Assembly (NCBI GenBank): GCA_947034885.2
Contig: OX344757.2
Location: 558,001-622,000, forward strand
Length of the DNA: 64,000 bases
Direction of reading: 5' to 3'
From: Thuidium tamariscinum
Taxonomy: Eukaryota; Streptophyta; Bryopsida; Hypnales; Thuidiaceae
Each line of letters starts with the position of its first letter. Position 1 is the first letter of the stretch. The notes under the pieces were generated by a model. It did not search any database and was not told the origin of the DNA. It saw only the letters and a program-made list of their open reading frames with translations. Made by a program: the position numbers and the translations under genes. Of this stretch, positions 56,917 through 64,000 are shown piece after piece.

Positions 56917-58432
56917 GCACCATCTCAACACAGTAGAAATGTACATTAGGGAAAAAGTTAGTGAAATGTATAAACATACCCAGGCAGTACAGATGATCTT
57001 CCCACCACCAAAAACTGAGAGAACTGGATCGCTACGAGAAGCAAACAAACTGAGAACTTGCAAGTAGAAATCCATCCTCAACTCTGTATTATAGAGCCTG
57101 TATTCAACATCGTTGCTCGACTTGGACTTCGAATATCTTCCGTCAATTGACGCCTCGAAGCTCCTCGGTAGTTTCTTCACTGCTACCTTCACCCCCTTCT
57201 TGATCAAGAAAATTAGCTTGATAGACTCCTTCGCTTTTGATGTCCGCTCAGGCAGGTCTCCAATTCTCTCGAAGAGCGAAGGGATGTAATCGGCATAGTG
57301 AAGAAGGTAGGATTCCCCGTAGATCGAGGTACGAATGTACTGGCGAATATCAAGCTCCATATCCGCATCCCCACAAATCCACAACCACACTTGTGGATCC
57401 ACCGTCTGGAATCCCTTGAGTTTCTTCAAGCCATTTAAGAAGCCTTCGAAGTAGGACTCGCCTTCCTTTGAGGAGCCTTTGTTGATGACCCCTGGAACAT
57501 GACGGAAGTCCATAACAGCGAGCTTCAATTTTGATGACATTGAATCCTCCCAAACACCACCATCCCATTCCCCGAAGTCATCTGTCTCCATATCATACGG
57601 TCTATAGGACCCGGTAGCTTCGGGCTTGCTGAACTTCCCTTTGCTTCCAAGAAAGATGCGGAAGAATTCAGCAGCATTAGGGGAGAGCTCGCTGATACTC
57701 TTGTTCTTGTTAGAGGGCATCTTCGCGAGAGAGAAGAACTCCTCAGGTGGACCGGTCAGAAGAGTGTTCTTCGTGGCTTTCGTGACATTGTAGGTCTTCT
57801 TGAACTGCTTCCACTTGTCCTTTCGATAGTTGCCCTCATTGCTGAACAAGTTGAGGTTCTTCTTTAGGAAATGAAGTTGCCTCCTAATTATCTGCTTCCT
57901 CTTGCACCTCTCAAGCCATTCCTTGGCAGTATAGCAGTCGGCTAGAACCCCTGAGACCTTCTTCATCGTCACCTTCGGATGCGGGAGCTTTCGATTGGGT
58001 GTTCTACTTAGAAGATGCAAAGCTAACCTCTTCAGATCACCCTTGGAACAGTTTCCTAGCCATTTGAAGAACTCACGCGGCATAACCCCATCTTTCTCTT
58101 GATCCCAATTAGGAAGCTGTCTATACTTCAAGAGAGAATCGGGGTCAACAAGCTCGCCTTGAGATTGGCAGGTGATCAGTTCGCTCCACAGATCATAAAC
58201 AGGCTTCGACGCCGTGATAATCTTCAACTCGTTGTGGATGTCCACCTCCTTCTCCTTGTTCTTGCTAATCTTGCCTTGGTTCTTCTTGACATCAATCATG
58301 GCGAACCGAAGCTTGGCAGCAACAACGAAATCCTACAAGCAGTGCTTCCATGTCAGTTGGAGAATTTGTTCTTATGAATCAGAGAACATTCAACTTCCAC
58401 CCAAGTACAAAACGGACATCGGAAACAAGCAT

Positions 58433-58453
58433 TTCAACTCGCATCGAGTTGAA
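58433..58453. promoter_or_regulatory. 21-bp palindrome in intron 1
   Basis: Same palindrome with 9-bp perfect arms (one mismatch next to the centre), inside the inferred intron 58333-58466. Confidence 0.72.
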
Positions 58454-59955
58454 GTGTAAAACTTACATGGAATTTCTTCTTGTTCTAGGCTTCTGCTATT
58501 GTTCGCCTAGGCTTCTCAATGACTTTGCCCAACTCTGTTGCTTCCTTATCCGGTGGAGGGCAGCCCATCATCTCCCACACTTTGCGAGCTCCAATGATGT
58601 TGGTGGACCACGTTGGCATGAAATTCTGAAAGTGGTTCACCCGGTTGTAGTAGGCGGAAATCTTACGAATGATGTGATCGTCTTTGTTCCAGACGATGAA
58701 ACACTCCCACTGTGCAAATTTCTCCGCCTTCAACTTTATTCTTGGCATGGTCTGCATCCTCCGTGATGCCTCAACCGTATGCTGCCCATTGACCATGTAG
58801 AATTTCCCCTTGCTCACCTCCTCGAAGGACTCAAGCTTACTGTCCAATCCAACTGGCATGACACATAGTGTCATTTTCTTGTCGGGGTCTGGCATGTTGA
58901 GGAGAAAGTTCAAGCATTTCTTCACCCCAACCTCCTCTAAGCCGCGAATGTTCAAGTTGTCAGGTGGAGTCTGTAACTGCGATATGGGGATGATGAATTT
59001 ATGTCCAATCCCAGGGACATAGGAGTCGGTGCACTCCGCCCAATACTCCTCATATGTCCTGCAGGATTCTTCGTAGTCGATTTCCTTAACATCCCCACCC
59101 AAGTCCTTCGGGATGTTAGTGACCTCTGACACCATGCTTTCATCAATGATGATTGACTGTTCCAAGGATGCCACGGCCTTTTTTGCTCCCTTCTTCGCGA
59201 GGGGGCTTGGTGTTATAGATGGGTCACCCCTACTGAACTTGTCAGTCTTCTTCTTTTTCGTCTGGCTCTTCCCTGTCTCTGGAGTCCCCATGGCTAACGA
59301 GCTCTGACTAGCACCCTGACTCGTGTAGTCTCTTCCAATCGAGAGGGGCTTCATGTCTCTGTTCTTCTGTGCGAGCTTGAAGTGCAGCCTCTCGAACCCC
59401 AGTTTGAGCTGATTGAGCCTTGATAGAAGTGCTTGTGGCGAAAGCGTCTTCCCATCCTTTCCTTCCCACCGCTTCTCGTCAATGTGAATCTGAATGTTCT
59501 TGTTCAGAGTTTCATAGTCAGTATTCACAAGGCTCCGACAGTACTCAGCTATACTGAAGACTGTTTTCTTCGCATCCACAACATATGAGAACAGGTATGG
59601 CGTAGACTGGTCCGGATCTAGAGTCTCGCACGACACAAATATCGAACCGTCCATTGAGATGGTAAACTCAGTTATGGATTCTGTGAGGGAGACCGGAAGA
59701 GTTGCTGAGGAGCCCTTGAATTTGGTCCTGAAAGCCAGATGGTTTGTCATGGGGACAAGAACTATGGTCCAGTATTCCACGTTCTGTGGTTCCAGCCATG
59801 TCCAACAATCCCCTAACGTTTCTTCATCTCCAAGTTCCTCCTTCTCATCCTCTGGAATCGTATATCTTTGGTAAAGCGCCTGGAGTTTCTTCACTTGCTC
59901 CTCCATTCCTGGAAAACATATGTTAGAGCACTCTTGATTCTAGCATTTCCTACAA

Positions 59956-60364
59956 TTCAACTCGATTGGAGTTGAATGAGCATTCTTGCTTTTGTTTCGG
60001 GCTATTAGGTTTGATATGTTTCTTTCTGGAATTTCCAGACGGAGATTTAGTTTAAGACAGTTTGTTTCTGGTGATTCAACTCGATTCGAGTTGAACTGTC
60101 CGAGAAAATTCGTCTTTGTATGACTTTTTTCTTTGTGATAGGAATCTAGTTTCTCGAATTTCGGCGTTGGATCGGCTATGTAACTCGGGTGTCTATTATC
60201 GTTTTACCTTTTACTGTATTCTATCTCTTCAACTCGAGTCGAGTTGATATTGCATTTACTCTCTTCAGCTCGAATCGAGTTGAAGTGCAATATGGTTACG
60301 TTTTCAGTTTCTGAAGTTTTGTGTGGGTATTTAGTGGCCGCATTTCAACTCGAATCGAGTTGAA
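59956..60364. promoter_or_regulatory. Cluster of five 21-bp palindromes upstream of the 53-60 kb gene
   Basis: Copies at 59956-59976, 60075-60095, 60228-60248, 60264-60284 and 60344-60364. Those at 60075 and 60344 are perfect; the others have one mismatch. They lie 50-460 nt upstream of the inferred start codon (59906), in the likely promoter or 5' UTR. Confidence 0.75.
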
Positions 60365-60428
60365 GTGCAAGCACCTGATTATCAGGTATAGATTAAGGTT
60401 CTCAAAATTTGTGTTTAAGGGACTACGG

Positions 60429-60478
60429 TCGAGTTGAATTTACATTTCTCGAGTTGAATGGACATTGATCGAGTTGAA
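60429..60478. promoter_or_regulatory. Three half-sites at exact 20-bp spacing
   Basis: TCGAGTTGAA begins at 60429, 60449 and 60469. The three 20-bp units are otherwise similar but not identical. Two helical turns apart, all on the same face and in the same direction. Confidence 0.7.
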
Positions 60479-60479
60479 T

Positions 60480-61927
60480 GTGCATTGGTTGCTAATACAT
60501 ACTGCTCAGACCTTGGTCATAATACAGCCATAAACTTAGATTCTATGCCTGCCAAATTGGTGAGAATTCCTCATGTAAGACGAGGAAGAAGAAGGGAATC
60601 ACATTGAGTGACCGGAGTGTGCAAATGCGAAAAGTAATATACCTGCCGAAAAAAGACTTCACACAATGCACCGCCAGGAATCCCGCCACGCTTTGCTTGT
60701 GGTTGTGCCTGCATGAGCGAGAACTGAGTAAAGAAAGCTGTTTCTGAAAGCAACAAGTGAATGGAGAAGGCTATTTTTGAATAAAGAAGGTTGTTTCTAA
60801 CATGACAACAACAAAACCTGTAACAATGTGGATGTACTATCCGTTAATCCAAAGCCGAAACTAGTATCCATACAGTCGCTGCTTAGAAGTGCTACGAACT
60901 GGGAGTCTCCGCATACCAAACCTACGCCTCTGTAAAATTACTGCTATGCTTCAACGAAAACATCAATGAGGATCCTGCTGAAGGGTAATTCCGTTGCTCA
61001 CCAGGAATCTTCATTGATTGCAAACCCTCACAAATTCAAGCATTTGGTGTTCAACCCCGAAAACCCTACACCCTGGAAATCCGGCCTTGCAAGCTGGCCG
61101 AACTCATAGGATCTAAGCGCCAAATGAGCAACAAAAAAAAAACCCTGCACCCTGATGTCCAGCGAAGCAGGTTTGGCCGAATGCACCCTAGAATCTGGCC
61201 TCGCAAATTTGCACGAACCACCAAAAAGAAAACCTTGCACCCTAGAATCCGACCTACCCAATTCGGCCCAACTCATAGTATCTGAGTAACAAATGAGCAA
61301 AAAGAAAATCCCCGAACCCTGAAATGTGGCCTCGCAATGCCAGGCCGGCCCAAGAACCCTAACCACTAGAATGTGCCAGAACAAACAGCAACACAAATCA
61401 ACACAGATGGGGAGAATACCTGGTGAATGAGAGGACAAGGAGGAACTGAAAATCGCCCCACTAAAATGTCGCGCGTGAAGAAGAAACAGTCGACCAACCC
61501 AAAACCGCGAAAAGGAGAACCAAACTTGAAACGCTCTTCAAATCGGTTTGCCAGCCCGAACCGCAAGCGCCAACAATGTAAACGCAAAGCCCAGAAATGA
61601 AGGTCTGAGATCCTAAACACTCTCTCACTTACGGTTGAAGGAGACAAAGGATTTTCGGATGCAGCGGCAACAGCGCCCCAAACAATCGGGGGAAAACTTT
61701 TGTTTGGGTGAACACGGAACCCTCTCAGGAAATGAAGATGTTGAAGACGGCAAGAAGCCCGGCGACAGCAAGAGGCGCGGCGATTGAAAACATCGACAGG
61801 GCGAGAAAACACGATTGCCACAGAACGCCCCGAAAAAGGCGGCGGGCAACTTTCTCAGCGAGAGAGAAGATCCTGTAACCGTGTTCACGAGGAGCCTACA
61901 ACCGTGGAAAGAGGCACCTGAAGCCGT
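60480..61927 (-). other. 5' region of the 53-60 kb gene, GC-rich around 61.4-61.9 kb
   Basis: Rightward of the palindrome cluster. Minus-strand open frames at 61028-61438 and 61625-61888 are arginine/cysteine-rich and repeat-derived; they may be 5' UTR or a first exon, but no conserved content is seen. The GC-rich part could be the core promoter. Confidence 0.35.
61045..61345. repeat. Imperfect tandem repeat, about 80-bp unit
   Basis: Three to four degenerate copies with ACCCTGCACCCT, CTCGCAA, GGCCGAACTCATAG and AACAAATGAGCAA in order. This explains the long minus-strand frame across 61028-61438. Confidence 0.55.
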
Positions 61928-63054
61928 GAACTACTTTTAAAAAAGGTACATTGAATAGAAGACGACCTATACTCATAAATCAACATGTCTCTATATTGTA
62001 ATTCATTCCGTGTAAGATAGGAGGTCCATAAACCAACCATGTCATGGTGGACACTAAATTGTAGAGAAGTAAATGATCTCAAATAGTTTCCAGTAAATTT
62101 GTTTTCAAATACAAATGAAGTAGGCATATAATCCATTGTTGTTGGAGCTTCTAGGAATTAGTTATAAATTTTTCAAGTCAAAAAGAAATAGTCATTTAGA
62201 ATCATGAAAAGTACCCACCTCTTGAATGAGCACAGTTGATACATTGAAGTAAGCAAAATTTACCTCCCACTCATATGTATTTATAATGCCAAATTGGAAT
62301 TTACGCCACGTACCTTACATCAATAGTTGCACATCAATATTTATGGAAGTATGTAAGGGTTTAGGATTTTGGGTTTAAACATTTTTGATTTGGGACATGA
62401 GTTTCTTTAATTATTTGGTTTAGGGTGTTGTCTAGTTTGACTACTTAATAAGCCTATTCAATATAGTAAAGTGGACAACGCTATTTTCTCTCAAAATTGC
62501 AATTTCATTCTTTTTAGTTGAATTCTAGAAAAAGTACTTCATCTTTGTTAGGTATGTGCTTATTGAATTAATAAAACGTAAGTAGAGTAATCAAACTCCT
62601 ATCAACATTATATTTCTTTTTGCGATTTCTAAAGTAGTGTCTTTTAAAAATACCGTAGCCAAACTTATTTGTAGTGGAGGTTGAACCTATGAAGAACCAA
62701 TGAAGGCCTTTTTGGTGCCCAATAAAATATTCAAAATGCCAATTCTATAACAAATAAAAAACTTATAATTTTGTTTGAAGATACAATTATATGACTTTCA
62801 ACCTTTTTAACTTCAATTTATAAAAGTTTAAAGTTTAAAGCTTTAAATTAGTATCAAAAACAAATTGTACTCTAGAGACTTTTTCTAAAAAGTTTTAAGA
62901 ACTTTAACTTTAACTCTAAGAGGAATTTCTTTAAATAAGTGCATTTAAGATAGCACAAAAATTATTAATATCTATAGGTTAGAAAACAATGGAATATTTA
63001 CATTGAATTATTCTTTCTACTTAGAAAGAATAGTACATTTGGAGGAGTAATTTG
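61928..63054. other. AT-rich spacer, nothing recognised
   Basis: No gene or organised repeat apart from AAGTTTAAAGTTT-type words near 62820-62920. Confidence 0.4.
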
Positions 63055-64000
63055 TTAAGAACAAATTGGAATAGAATAAATCGACTACACTGCCATTTTC
63101 TCCATGGAAATCAAAATGCCAAGAATGTCATGAATTTCACGTCAATAAAAACAAAAAAAAATAGGTGAAAGTTCTAAAGTCCTAGGACACCCTAAATCCA
63201 ACACTAATTTGAATCAAATGCCCTCTAATTGACCAATTTCAATTTGAATAGAATAAATCGACTACACTGCCATTTTCTCTATGGAAATCAAAATGCCAAG
63301 AATGTCATGAATTTCACGTCAATAAAAACAAAAAAAATAGGTGAAAGTTCTAAAGTCCTAGGACACCCTAAATCCAACACTAATTTGAATCAAATGTCCG
63401 CTAATTCACCAATTTCAATTTTTATTTTGTTTAAATACAGGGCTCCCGTTATTTATCTATGGAAATCAAAATGCCTCCAATGATGTGAATTTCATTTCAA
63501 AGGGTGTCACGATAAATAGTTGAAAGTTCTAGAGATGTAGGACAGTCTTATTTGAACACCAATTGGAATTAAATGTCTGCTAATTGACCAATTTCAATTG
63601 AGAGAAAAAGAATAGACTACAATGCCATTTTCTCTATGGAAGTCAAAATCCGTCCAATGTCATGAATTCCACCTCCAACAGTGCTAGAAGAGTAGGCGAA
63701 AGCTACAAAGTTTTAGGACACTCTAAATTGAACACTACTTTGAATGAAATCCCCGCTAATGTATCAATTTCAATTGAGAAAAAAGGAAATAGACCGCACT
63801 GCCATTTTTCTATGGAAATCAAAATCCTTCTAATGTCATGAATTTCACGTCAATAAAAGCCAAAAGAATTAGGTGAAAGTTTCAAAGTCTTAGGGAACTC
63901 TACATTCAACACTAATTTGAATTAACTAACCGCTAATTGATTAATTTTAATTTAGGAAAAAAAATAGACCACACTGCCATTTTTTTAATGGAAATCAAAA
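63055..64000. repeat. Satellite array, 176-179 bp unit, runs off right edge
   Basis: Unit starts (GACCAATTTCAATT-like) fall at about 63055, 63231, 63407, 63586, 63761 and 63939. Shared parts include CACTGCCATTTTCTCTATGG, ATCAAAATGCC, GTCATGAATTTCACGTC and AAAGTCCTAGGACACC. The first two units are nearly identical; later ones drift. The period is near nucleosome length, typical of plant satellites. Confidence 0.88.

Larger units (their letters stand above)
55673..59906 (-). pseudogene. ParB-like (NGQH) multidomain gene, 5' half of the 53-60 kb gene
   Basis: Inferred exons 59906-58467, 58332-56980 and 56774-55673. Exon 1: an unrecognised N-terminal 280 residues with a KKKK stretch, then a block with IIPISQLQTPPDNLNIRG and VNGQHTVEASRRM (about 58765-58803), which looks like the substrate loop of ParB/DGQHR folds, comparable to CDGNHR in the genes at 1 and 21 kb. 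Exon 2 is a well-conserved-looking globular region of 450 residues (WLERCKRK, DFGEWDGGVWED, LWICGDADMELD), unrecognised. Exon 3 is acidic with an NLS (KKRKRQAKE) and a short coiled coil. TAG stops at 58485-58487 and 55776-55778 interrupt otherwise open exons. Introns and the upstream region carry a 21-bp palindrome. Confidence 0.65.

Noticed and set aside
489..58487. Reassigned or read-through TAG codons (many TAGs in otherwise open frames)
   Set aside because: TGA and TAA stops, a frameshift and insertions also occur in these genes, and intact genes nearby end normally; decay is simpler. Intact homologues would settle it.
61028..61438. 136-aa minus-strand frame as a protein gene
   Set aside because: It is generated by an 80-bp degenerate repeat and shows no domain.

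Overview
The window looks like nuclear DNA of a land plant. It has AT-rich spacers, genes split by GT-AG introns, a TTTAGGG-type interstitial telomeric tract near 41.94 kb, remnants of Mutator-like (MULE), hAT and CACTA transposons, and a 176-179 bp satellite running off the right edge. I cannot name the species; the gene set suggests a non-seed plant to me, but only weakly. No rRNA, tRNA, CRISPR array or bacterial operon was seen.

1-28 kb is a large inverted pair of two-gene units. Left unit: a minus-strand pseudogene (1-4595) with a ParB-like GNHR motif block and a C-terminal beta-type DNA-methyltransferase-like block, divergent from a plus-strand MULE transposase pseudogene (6810-12475: WRKY-GCM1 zinc finger, DDE core, SWIM finger). 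Right unit: a plus-strand paralogue of the first gene (21058-27963), divergent from a minus-strand remnant of the same kind of transposase (15297-16476). Gene order and orientation are mirrored, so the two genes probably moved or duplicated together. Both units carry premature stops. Two near-identical 1,680-bp LTR-like insertions interrupt one gene in each unit.

28-31 kb is repeat DNA (a roughly 50-bp minisatellite and a short A-rich tandem array). 31-52 kb holds four genes of one promoter class. A GTCCG/CGGAC-rich island is followed by TATAAG, then 160-260 nt later by the start codon: an intact 356-aa protein (31682-32752), a protein-kinase-like protein (36732-38423, minus), a coiled-coil/RING-H2 protein broken by a 3,994-bp LTR-like element (42564-49879), and a BED-finger fragment (51854-52288). 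The first three are each followed by a related 0.8-0.9 kb repeat in the same relative orientation. A hAT dimerisation-domain remnant lies at 40.2 kb.

53-60 kb is one multi-exon minus-strand gene. It has a second ParB-like (NGQH) region, an acidic/NLS middle part and an FCP1/NIF-like HAD domain that lacks the catalytic aspartates. A 21-bp palindrome sits in each of its first three introns and repeatedly upstream of it. 60-64 kb is GC-rich 5' sequence, AT-rich spacer and satellite.

Most in-frame stops are TAG where a paralogue or context suggests CAG, or TGA where CGA is plausible. This fits decay of cytosine-methylated, silenced repeats. The intact reading frames are the 356-aa gene, the kinase-like gene, the two ORFs of the 4-kb element and the short BED fragment.
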